Assembly (NCBI GenBank): GCA_030704615.1 | Contig: CM060732.1 | Location: forward strand, 19,780,001 to 19,844,000 | Source: Takakia lepidozioides | Taxonomy: Eukaryota > Streptophyta > Takakiopsida > Takakiales > Takakiaceae | DNA length: 64,000 bases | Reading direction: 5' to 3' | Part shown: positions 54,608-64,000 of the stretch, piece after piece | Layout: each line of letters starts with the position of its first letter | How positions within the stretch are numbered: the stretch's first letter is position 1 | Position numbers and translations under genes: made by a program | Notes under the pieces: generated by a model | What the model was told of the DNA's origin: nothing | The model's database searches: none | Seen by the model: only the letters and a program-made list of their open reading frames with translations

Positions 54608-57220
54608 ATGAGGATGGAAAGAGTGGACGAAGAGGAAAAGGCGGAAGAAGAGGGCAAAGAGGAAAGTATGGCGATGGAAGAGCAGGAATCCGAAGAAGAA
54701 CATCAGCTTGCCATAGTTCCAAGAACAGGTGAGGAGGACACTGCATCCGAGGGAGAGACAGACGCCGAAGATGATGTTGACGCTGGCCTCACGAAGAACC
54801 TCATAGTGGAAGAGAGGATGGGGGAGATGCTCCAGAACATGCGATGCGTGGAGAGCAGTCCGAAGCGCAAAGGGTCCCCGGCGATTGGGGAGTCTTCTGG
54901 AGCAGCCAAAAAAAATGTACAATCTTTGAAACCCACCTTTGTGCTTCATTGCTGATGTGAACCCCAGTTAAGATTGTATTTTGATATGAACATAGTCTAC
55001 ACACGACATCTCTGCCAGGTTGCATCAACCGCGAACAAGAAGCTCAAACAGTGTGCGTTGACGCACACTGTTTGAGCCTTCCATTTTGCTTGCTTGTTGA
55101 TGTGCGAAACGGCCAAATTGGGGAACTAGGGCAGGTTCAATCCACCATGAATTGGAAGCTCAAACAGTGTGCGTTGACGCACACTGTTTGAGCCCCCCAT
55201 TTTACTTGGTTGTTGGTGTGCAAAATTCTGAGACCCCAGCTCCGGAGGTGTCTTTGAGGAGAGAGAATGAGCGTATTGCAGCCACTGCCGCAGCAGCCGA
55301 CCTCGACATTCATGAACGAAATTTGGGGACTCTTGCAGAGAAGGAGCCTCCCGCTCAGGATACCCCGGGTAGAGAAAGAAAGGCAAAGGGAAAAGATGTT
55401 GCTGGTGTTGTGGGGAAAGGAAGGGGTAGAGGGAAGGTGGCACAAGGGCAGGGAAGTGTTGCAGATATTGGCCCAGTGGTGCATGTCCAGCAGACTCCAC
55501 CGCATGGTAGGGGATCCGTGAGAAAGAACAAGGGGGTGGTTGATCCCAAGGACCCGTACCATGCAGTGGAACATCCCACGAGGGTCATTCGCCCTACCAG
55601 GTTGGAGATGGCCAACGTCGGGTTCCTTGCCATGATGGAGTCCAAGAAATCTGATTTCAAGGGCGAGCCATCACCAGTGTGGGAGAGGATTGTGGAGTTC
55701 CTCGGCACGGTGCGTGTTCTCTTTTGCTTCTTCTCTGTTGTGGGCATGGATCGTTTCAATCCTCTTGAGTATTCCATTGTAATTTTGTTTGCAGGCTAAA
55801 ATGACCAAATCCTGGGTGAACAGGAAGGAGAAGCCATATGCAGCCGAACTCATCATCTTGGACATCCCTGATGGGTTGGCAGTCCCGGATGTCCCTCCAT
55901 CGGGTGCTTGTCCGGGTTGGAATGCTTTTGATGAGCGCTACTGGCGGTGGGTTTTCTCTTTTGCAATTTTTTCCTGTCCGATGCAGGTGTTTTGGTGCTC
56001 ATCCAGTCCATCGACGTTCGCTGTTCGCCAGCTATTTGAAAGCCTCGGGCATGAGAGTCGTGAAGACATGGAATTGTGTGAACAGCATGTACCTTATGAA
56101 GGGGGATCGTCCGGGAGAGATGGTAAATTTGCCTTCTTCTTCTTCTTCTTGGTGGTTCTCGGATGGAGTTGTATAGGTCGCTCGAACTCATATGTAGGGG
56201 CCTGATTTTTGAAGCTTCTTAGTTCCTTGTGGATGTCCTGTTCGCAGACTCGTTTGTTTGAAGCTGTTTGTCTCGTCCGAGTGCATCCACCAAGGACTCC
56301 GGCCGGCATTGCGGAGTTCGCCATCACTCATGGGGGCAAGTTCATAGACGACAGGACAGATCCTCCCACGGATGACATGCACCACAACTACGTCGATAGC
56401 AACGTGTGCTTGCGAATAGGGTTCCTTGGAGAGGGGCCAGGGAGAGGAGCCCGGCTTTCATTCAAACGATTGTGGAGTGCTGCACCTACACAGACGCAAG
56501 AGTTCTGGATTTGTCAATGGGCATAGGTTCGTCTCTTCAACATTAACATTTCATGAGGTTTGATTGAGCTTGCACTTTCAGCACTTCCCACCGTTCCAAA
56601 TGTGTCTTCAATGTCTGTTTCCTTCATTCTATTCCACTGCAGGTGCTTCGTACCACGCTTGCAAGGCCAGTGCGCGACATCTCTTTGGGATTGAAGGGGA
56701 TGTTGAGATTTACAAGAACCTCCTGATGGGTTTGGGTGGACACACTTCTCAAGTCCTTCCGAAGCCCCGTCCCGCTGATATTGATACAGAGGAGACTTCC
56801 GACAAGGAGCTGGACTCCGACTTTGCCTGTGAGTAAGTTCAACCTGTGGATGCTTGCATTGTTGTTTCAATATCGAGAATCACTGTTCTTGAGGCAAAGT
56901 TCACATGGGAGACATCCTCTTCATTGGACTTGTGCATTGCATCATTGTGTTCAAAATGGGTTTTTGTCGACATGTGCAGGAGTCCGCGTGCTTCCACTTA
57001 CCCTCTAGGGCTATCACACCTATTTGGACTTCTTTCCAGTCCTCCTCGGTCTTGCGTGCTACCTGTCTATGCGGAGGCACTCGCAGCAAGCATGTCCGTT
57101 CATGGCACTTGGTGTCCACCCATCGACGGCCGTGGTAGAAGACGTGGTGTTGGGGCCAGAATCTTTGTGGATGACATAGCACAGGAGGTCGAGACTGATT
57201 TTGATGACTGTGACACTTGA
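54608..57220 (+). CDS. Spliced gene of unknown function, acidic N-terminus
   Basis: Candidate start ATG 54608. Exon 1 to about 54915 is Glu/Asp-rich (EEEKAEEEGKEE). A next exon from about 55226 to 55709 holds a basic linker (GRERKAKGKDVAG) and HPTRVIRPTRLEMANVGFL. Then come 55795-55946 (ELIILDIPDGLAVPDVPPSG, GWNAFDERYWR), 55987-56122 (FASYLKASGMRVVKTWN), 56248 to about 56512 (VRVHPPRTPAGIAEFAITHG, HHNYVDSNVCLRIGFLG), 56643-56832 (RHLFGIEGDVEIYKNLLMGL) and 56980-57220 (RIFVDDIAQEVETDFDDCDT, stop). Phases match at four of five borders from 55709 on, all GT-AG. The donor of the 56248 exon is uncertain: a TAG stands right before the best GT. Reading phase kept across several introns says it is, or recently was, a working gene. 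It could be host or transposon-borne; no domain is recognised. Confidence 0.5.
55042..55193. repeat. Two perfect 36-bp palindromes, about 116 bp apart
   Basis: GCTCAAACAGTGTGCGT, TG, then the exact reverse complement, at 55042-55077 and 55158-55193. Flanks are also similar (CCATTTTRCTTG then TGTTGRTGTGC), so this is a tandem duplication of a hairpin unit. It lies in an intron of the 54608-57220 gene. Confidence 0.9.
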
Positions 57221-59410
57221 TATGAAGTTTTCTTTTGGTTTTATTCGGGGCCAAATTTGAAATGGGATGGTTGTGTGTCCTTGTTGTCCTGTTTGCAATG
57301 TGTGCGTGGAATGCACATTCATGGGAACAAACTATTGTTGGAGATGGGGGTTGCATGGACTGCCCGGATTGATCTATTTAGTGTTTTGTGGACCTCACAG
57401 ACTTGAGTGCATTGCAAAAACAAACAAACGACTTTGGTTCATGTAGAGCATTCTCGCATCATTTGCTCGTTGGTCTCCAAACCATTCCTCCTAGAAGAAT
57501 GGTTGGTGAATCCATCACGGTGAAGTCCACCTCATCAAAGAGCGTTCAGGCATTCTCAAATCTAATGAGCATCCATGATGCTCCCGCACATACCTGGCAT
57601 GTTCGCAAGGGTGGTGAGTAAGAAAAGATTTCGCAGGGATCCGCTTTAGATGATGTCAGTGTGCACCTCCTCACGACGTACCCACATAAACTTGTGAGGG
57701 CTTGGTATGTTAATAACGTCTGGATGGATGCAATGGATACAATGGATGTAACATATCCACTCTGCATTCCCGGGAAATGGCTGATCAACCCGCGGAAATA
57801 GGCCCTGTATGCATGCTGACGTGGCGTGAGCCTGTGCTGGGCTCACGGTTTCCTGGGCTCACAGGCTCACGGAATAACACCCCCCGTATACAAGGAAGTT
57901 GTTGGGTGACCTAGGTGGCAAGGCGGGGTCCTGTATTTCCGTTTTGGAATTGTTGGTCGACTGGTCACAGCCTACATCAGGGGATATCATTTGTAAGGGG
58001 TCATGGATCCACAGGTAGAGCCTTTGGAAGAAGCTTGATAATATGTTTCATTTCCTACTGTTTGTAGTACTTTGGTAGGAAACCCATGATTGTTTCTCAT
58101 TTCACCACCATTTTTTTGAACATTGCCACCCCATTATAAAATCAGAAAGAGTTTGTTAACATTCAATTAGAGAATTCCCGTGTTATTTCATAGCAGCCAC
58201 TCGCATTCCATGCACCATAAACACAATGAAAATTGATCGCTCCAACCACAAATTTGTAGGGATTCGCACCACTCACCGCCCATTCACCAGCAATTCAACA
58301 GTATGCATTGATGTCAATCCATGCACCACAAACTGAAATGATATCATTGCCCAATGGGCGTGGTTCTATATTACAGCATGTGAACAAATGCATGCTCCTA
58401 CCAACCGGCTCCAAAGCATCTTCCAAATGGAAGACAATAATCCTTCGCGGTGAAGTGATACCATAAGTTGTGCTTGCTTCGACAAGAGTCTTCAAGGTTC
58501 CTTCTAATGCCGTAAGTAGGGCATACAGTTGCCCAACCTTCATCCAAGGACTCGAAAGTCCTTATGTACACCATACATACGTTATAATGGGTTGAGCCAA
58601 CCAGACCTTTAGCACACCGGCTGAAGGCAAGAGATGTTGTAGGATGAGATGCGACTATGTGAGCAAAGACAAGGTCACACATGAAGGAAAGACACAGAAA
58701 GAAAGAGCTGAAGGCCTATGCTGAAGAGGAAGGGGATGTTAGTGAAACAAACACCAGAAACAGTCAAGAGATGACAACAACTTGGTTGGCCATATTGGGT
58801 GGGTTGCGCATCTCACTTTGGTAAAAGTCTCTCTCTTAGGTCATCGTTACTCGTTTTGATGCGAATGACTAACTCCCAAATTAGCCCGTCGGCCAACTTG
58901 GAGCTTTAGCTACTCACTAGGGCATAATGGTCCCCCTGTCAGTGATCCTTGCTCCTCGAGCCCCTTTGTAAATCCCTATGGTTAAGGCAGTCCGGATCAC
59001 CTCCTCAGGTTTGGTCGTTTTCCGGCTCGTTCACTCATTTCATTGGCTTTGGTTACTCAACGGGCTCCAACCCATTCAAGGTCCCCACCACCCATTGGTT
59101 GGCCTAGGCCTCGCCCAGTAAGCTGTGTCTCTGCCCCTTTGGGTGCGGGCCTTTGCTACCCAAGAGGTTAGCTATTTCATGAGCATGAGCGGCATGAGCG
59201 GCATGAGCGAAGTAGTAAGACAATCGGTTTTCATGAGCAGAAGTACAAATTTTGAAAATAAAAAACAATTAAAAAAAACAATAAAAAACATTAATTTAAT
59301 GCAATGTGTCAAGAAAAACAAATATATTATTCGGCCCCTTGAAGGGAAAATTGTAGTTTTGACAGTTGTGCTCATGATATTTCGTCTTCCGCTCATGCCA
59401 ATTCCCAGCG
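57221..59410. other. No gene recognised
   Basis: No convincing coding sequence. At 57815-57875 GACGTGGCGTGAGCCTG and GGCTCACAGGCTCACGG repeat the terminus of the 38073-39542 element, suggesting a remnant of the same transposon family. Confidence 0.4.
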
Positions 59411-59880
59411 ACATGTGCAAATATGGCGCCGAATTTCGCGGTAATAGGGTCCGTAACCTGAAAAAACGGCGACGTATTTCGCGGTAATAGGTCTCTCTGG
59501 CGAAAAATGGTGCCGAATTCCGCGGCTATAGGTCCCATCATGACAGGTAATTCGGCGCCATTTTTCCAGTGCCTGTTCGGACTTAGCCAGTTTTCGGCGC
59601 AAAATAGGGAAATTCGGCGCCATTTTTCCAGACACTGTACCAATGCATGTTCGGACTTAGCCAGTTTTCGGCGCAAAATAGGGAATTTCGGCGCCATTTT
59701 TCCAGACACTGTACCAGTGCATGTTGGGACTTAGCCAGTTTTCGGCCCAAAAAAAAGAAATTCGGCGCCATTTTCCCAGACACAGGTACCAGTGCATGTT
59801 GGGACTTAGCCAGTTTTCGGCCCCAAAAAGAGAAAATCGGCGCCATTTTTCCAGAAATGGCCCCACAACTGCTTTTGTTG
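59410..59880. repeat. Minisatellite, about 74-bp units
   Basis: TTCGGCGCCATTTTTCCAG recurs at 59551, 59613, 59687, 59761 and 59836; each unit also contains GGACTTAGCCAGTTTTCGG. The first spacing lacks 12 bp. A related shorter repeat (GCCGAATTTCGCGGTAATAG) precedes it at 59425-59540. Open frames on both strands here are simply translated repeats. Confidence 0.9.
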
Positions 59881-60009
59881 GATCTCAGTTTGAATGGAAT
59901 ATTGCCTCATTCCAGGAGTTTTGGGGTGCATTTCATTACACTGCAAAAAAAAGTCTGATACAGCAAAATGCAATTGAAAATATCCATATGGAGGATTCCC
60001 TTTGCCCCA

Positions 60010-60210
60010 TCAATGATTTCTGGAATCCCTAAGGAGGAGTTTGTGCAGCTCGTTTATGCTCAATGCCGGTGCATGAATAAAGTCATCAATAGTCACGTTC
60101 ATCCTCAACCTCTTCAGGTAAATGTAATACAGATGCTTGCACGGATAATACTTCGAACCCTTCTTTGCTTCCATCAGCGAGAAGTCCGTACAATTGCAAG
60201 TCGGCTCCAC
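60010..60210 (-). pseudogene. SWIM zinc-finger fragment
   Basis: The minus-strand frame reads TCNCTDFSLMEAKKG, then YYPCKHLYYIYLKRLRMN. Cys-x-Cys...Cys-x-His followed by an aromatic helix is the SWIM signature, found at the C-terminus of Mutator-like transposases and in some ubiquitin ligases. It is a lone 67-codon frame in opposite orientation to the transposase downstream. Confidence 0.6.
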
Positions 60211-61134
60211 TCCAATCGTAATTGTGTATACATCATCGCATGTTTGAACCGCCCACCTTGGAGCGAAAGGGCAAACTTCAACCTTTTGTTGGTGGACGGG
60301 AGGACCTGCAGCGAGAGTACGACAGAATAGGCATTGGGAAGGTTGGTGCAGGCCTCATGGCACGTGAAGGGCGTGAGGAAGTGAGAACAGCAGATCCGGC
60401 AATGGAGGTTGTTGATGCAGAAGCAGTAGGGCCCGTCCAAGCAAAGAAGAAGAAGAAAGCCAAGCACGTGTGATATATGTCAGATGTACTTCGCCGCCTG
60501 CCAATACATGGCGGCCTTCTTGCATTCTTTCAAATTCGGAAGTGTCGTAGAAATCTAATGCTAGTTAGATTCGCCATAAATGTTATGCTTCACATATGCA
60601 TCCACGTGTATCGTACTGCCTACCCTGTGGTTTGCATTTTGCCGTCATCGTCGCCATGGGGTCATTCGGTATAAAGGGTTGTGTCGGAAATGATCTTGTG
60701 TTGCACACATCCGTGCGAGGTGACTCTTGGAGTGTCAGTGTTTGTGCTGTGCTCTTCTGGCACAACACAACCTCATTACATTCGGGGTCTTCCTGTTTAC
60801 TGCTCTCCAGGGTTGTTGCCGTCTTTCCATAATGGATGGTTTCATGTCATGTTCAGGGTTTGTTTTTCATCCAAAAACAGCACGGCTTCTTGTGGCTTCT
60901 TGTGGCTTCTTGTCTTTGAAAACAGTTTTTCTGGTTGGTGTCTCTCAGCGTGGTTGTCTGCGAAGTTCAGTGCATGTCATTCCTACATCCTTTTGATGCA
61001 TCGCCCGCAGCCTTTGGGTTAGTGCTACCCTTGTTGACCTCAATTTGTTTGTGGTGGATCCCCTTTCGAGAATTACGGGCTATCAGTTCGGGGATTCCGT
61101 TGTGAATCGCAACTTTCGGTCAGCGTAGGAAAAC
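60211..61134. other. Possible terminal exon, otherwise non-coding
   Basis: On the plus strand 60240-60473 encodes PPTLERKGKLQPFVGGRED and ends with a basic AKKKKKAKHV tail, reminiscent of a last exon with a nuclear signal, but no upstream exon joins clearly. 60474-61134 has no convincing gene and is the leader of the transposase gene; a TAG|G acceptor-like site lies just before ATG 61135. Confidence 0.25.
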
Positions 61135-63994
61135 ATGTCGAGGGAGCGAGATAGACTCGCCCGATTTCATTCCAATGCAGGTAGTCTTCCACTGACTACC
61201 ACTGCATACGACGATGGGTTTGCAGTTGTTCATGAGGATGAGCTGGTTACAGTGTTCCCACTGGAATTGGGTTCTCTGCTTATTCAAAAAGAGGTGTATG
61301 ACGAGGATGGGAATTTGGATTCTGGACACTTGGAGAAACCATTGGTTGGCGAGTGTGGAAGGAAGTGGAGAGTCCTTCTAGGCACATACCGTGACCTTGG
61401 AAAAGAGAGAAGACAATCAGCAGGATCAGTCATTACCCCTAGAACTGCAGCATCGGTCGTGCAGCAAAAGGGCACAGTTCATGTGAAACAAGAGGTGAGC
61501 ACATCCACTACATTCGTGACTCTTTCAGACTCATCCTCGGAGGATGTTTCTGAGATTCCTCCGCCAGTGCAGACTCCATTCTTGGATGATGACGAATTGC
61601 AAGAGATAACGAGTGTCATTCCAAAATTGAAAGCCCTCGCAGGGGTGCCTGGGTGCAAGAGCGAGCTGCGTTTTGTTGATTGGGAGTCCTTTCGTGTGCA
61701 GCGGGTTCAATACGTGCCAGCAGAGTTTGATGGGGACATCTTGTTTGAGCTCAACCCTCCCACGTCTTCCAATGGACTGGCTGGGCTTCTGCAGGGCATG
61801 GACAAGAAATATGACGGACACCCTTGGTGCAGGACAAAAACGTCGAACATCCACAACGACATTGGATTGAAATTTCGAAGGTCGGTTTGCGTTGGGCATT
61901 GCAAGTGCCTGAATATTTCTTGCACTCGGATGAGAAACAGCGCTCAACCAAACGAAAGTGAGTGGGAAGGTGTGCCCCTGAATCCTTTCACCCCAGGACT
62001 TGCCCCTCCCAAGACTAATACTTTTGTGTACAGGTTCTGCACACTTTCCCCGTCCTGTGTTTCTGTGTGCCACGCTCGTATGTACCAGGTGGCACACCGA
62101 TGCAAGACAATGACTCGTGCCTGCATTCATATGGGTGCACACGAGCATCCTATGTCCAAAGGAAGTTGCAGGGATAGCGTGGACATCGCTAGAAATATGC
62201 TGAAGCAGGAATTCCACAATGCCCCTTGTGCAACACCTTCTGCTATAGCGTTTGCAGCTAGCAAGGCTTTCCTGGAAAAACACATACTGGGTGAAGGGGA
62301 TTCGACACAACCAATGCTGGATGCAGATTCGCTTGATGCAGTGATGGACCATTTCTCCGTGTTGAGCTCTCCCAATATTCGAAACCAGGTGAATGCACTC
62401 AGAGTCGGCACAGGCACTGCTAGATTCATGGACAACATTATGGACCTCAAACGGAGAAGTCGCTATGAATTCATTCAAAACAGTATCTTCCCTCGCCAGG
62501 GCTCGTCCAAGGTGTATTTGTTCAAGATGTCCGTAGTGGGCGAAGGCAGTGGTGTGAGCATTGTCCGCCGAATGCAACCTGGAGGAGATTTGGCTAAATG
62601 TTGGTTGATGTTTGATCACTGCAAACGGGTGAAGGGTTGGACAACCATGGCATGCCATGTGTATGATCCAGCGTACCAGCGTGTGCTCTCAATAGCAATT
62701 TGTGATATGCAGTCGGAGGACACTGAATCCCAGATGCTCATGTGGAATTCGCTCCTGGCCGTCATGCAGCGCAATGGAATACAGAACACAAATTTTGCGG
62801 GCTTCATGGCTGATAGTGCACAAGCAAATTTCAATGCAGTGCGGCGCGTGTTTGGTTCGGGGGATCCTAAGGTCCCAATGGAAAATAGGGAGCGCACATG
62901 CCTCTTCCATTGGAGTCAATCTCTGGCACGTCATACAAAGCGCTGCATTCGCCCTGACCTTCAGTTGGAGCACAGAAGGCTCTGTCTCAAGTACAAAAAT
63001 GCCACCTCAATGGGAGAAGCTGAGAGCACTTACCAGGCAATCCGGGCTTGGTGGTTCTCCTCTGGTGCTGCTACTAGTATCTACTTGAAGGAGTTGGAGA
63101 CTGGTTGGTTTTCTGGCACTTCAGGTACAGACAGTGGGGAGCTTTCATGACGACGGTAAGCCTCTTCAATCCCAAAAACACAAATTTTGCATCGTGCCTG
63201 TTCATTTGGGGTTCTTGGATTGTCGCTTGCAGAACCTCTTCCATTTCCTTTCGTTCCTCACATTTCCATGCAATGCCTCCTGCAGGACATGTCCTTGGAG
63301 GACTTGGCCGACATGCCATCCTGTAATTTGGCGGAGACTGTTCACAACGCCTAGATGCAGCAATCTACCAAAGCAGGTCGTGACTTGTATGTGGCCACTG
63401 CTGATGACATGGTGCGGGCACTTACACAACAAACCAGGTACCGCAATTTTCTGATGGGACGGGGTGGAGGCAAGGGCCCCGGTATGGCTGCGAGTAGGTC
63501 TGGAGACCCATCGAAGATGGCCAGAGCTCTGAACAGGTGCACTGAAGGCTCCCCTTTGCAATCCAGGCTCCCTCATTTGGAAGGCGAGGAAAGATTTGGA
63601 TCATGCAAAAGGAAATTGAACACTCTTCCAGGGTCAGATGGAGATTCCCATCGCCCAGACAGGGTCAATTTCTCTGTGCCAAAGGTATCTCCAGTGCAGA
63701 GTAAGTCGTGTGCCAGCCCCTTCCCAAGTGGGTCCTCCTCCAGTGGAGCAGGTGCAGAACATGCAAGCACAGCAGCAGGAATCCCATTGGAGGAGGTGGT
63801 GGCCATGGTGCAGGAATCTGATTGCATTGATAGTGAGTGGCATATAGAACGCACCCCACCAGGATCTAGAGTTGCTTGCATGGCAATTCGGACCCCCTCT
63901 TTCAAGAAATGCAAATCAAAAATATGCAAAGGCTCCAGGGGGACTCCAACTCCAACATTCACAGGGTTGTTCCGACCTTATCATAGTGGGGAGT
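61135..63994 (+). pseudogene. Mutator-like transposase gene with GCM/WRKY-type zinc finger, partial
   Basis: ATG 61135 opens a 2-kb exon. Order: N-terminal variable region with an acidic Ser-rich stretch; zinc-binding segment about residues 230-270 (LKFRRSVCVGHCKCLNISC) of the WRKY-GCM1 type; then a DDE-fold region with FDHCKRVKGWTTMACHVYD, AICDMQSEDTE, GFMADSAQANFNAVRRVFG and the Cys-x2-His motif RTCLFHWSQSL typical of Mutator-like transposases. Near 63100 a one-base shift leads to VFWHFRYRQWGAFMTT, followed by donor gtaagc; the next exon starts after tcctgcag near 63286 (MSLEDLADMPSCNLAETVHN). A TAG near 63350 stands where Trp is expected, after which the frame continues (AGRDLYVATADDMVRAL) to the window edge. 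It would cut and paste DNA if intact; this copy has one shift and one stop. Confidence 0.6.
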
Positions 63995-64000
63995 CAAAGG

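Noticed and set aside
59410-59880. Several overlapping long reading frames on both strands
   Set aside because: They are translations of a 74-bp minisatellite; the same peptide recurs and matches no family.
60240-60473. A complete small gene ending in a poly-lysine tail
   Set aside because: No start, no joining upstream exon and no recognised domain; kept only as a low-confidence remark.

Overview
This is a stretch of nuclear DNA from a large-genome green plant of the streptophyte lineage. The evidence is GT-AG spliced exons, PLS-type PPR repeats, a plant-like PCH2/TRIP13 fragment, a chromodomain Ty3/gypsy element, a CACTA element and plant-type LINEs. The PPR style and the transposon mix suggest a seedless plant (lycophyte, fern, bryophyte) or a charophyte alga. 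I cannot name a species. No bacterial, organellar, rRNA or convincing tRNA features are seen.

Layout. 1-424: MITE-like inverted-repeat element. 1577-5003 (-): multi-exon host gene of unknown function. 6.1-9.4 kb (-): decayed LINE with a 433-bp tandem duplication. 12.0-15.1 kb (-): fragments of PPR, MIRO GTPase and PCH2/TRIP13 genes between two 27-bp direct repeats. 15.4-23.7 kb: gag of one retroelement interrupted by a nearly intact, young chromovirus (16344-23302, 5-bp target duplication). 23.75-25.3 kb: CACTA remnant. 26.0-26.4 kb: PPR pseudogene. 26.5-31.85 kb (-) with 32.2-33.0 kb (+): a Ty3/gypsy-type element carrying a DNMT3-like cytosine methyltransferase between protease and reverse transcriptase and the start of a PHD finger after integrase; its gag/protease start lies on the opposite strand. 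33.9-35.6 kb (-): a SET-domain gene. 36.6-43.3 kb: truncated LINE 3' ends, one split by a 1.47-kb inverted-repeat element filled with palindromic satellites. 46.0-47.6 kb: broken unknown gene. 47.7-50.5 kb (+): second copy of the methyltransferase element, internally deleted but keeping the second half of the PHD finger. 54.6-57.2 kb (+): unknown gene whose exons mostly join in phase. 59.4-59.9 kb: minisatellite. 60.0-60.2 kb (-): SWIM zinc finger. 61.1-64 kb (+): Mutator-like transposase gene running off the window.

Main point. The two methyltransferase-element copies are broken in different places. Read together they imply the order gag, protease, DNA methyltransferase, reverse transcriptase, RNase H, integrase, PHD finger, LTR: a retrotransposon carrying both a chromatin writer and a probable chromatin reader. 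Transposon-borne methyltransferases are known in principle (reported in charophyte and dinoflagellate retrotransposons); I am not aware of a description of the PHD combination but could not search. Almost every mobile element here carries stops or frameshifts; the chromovirus is closest to intact.
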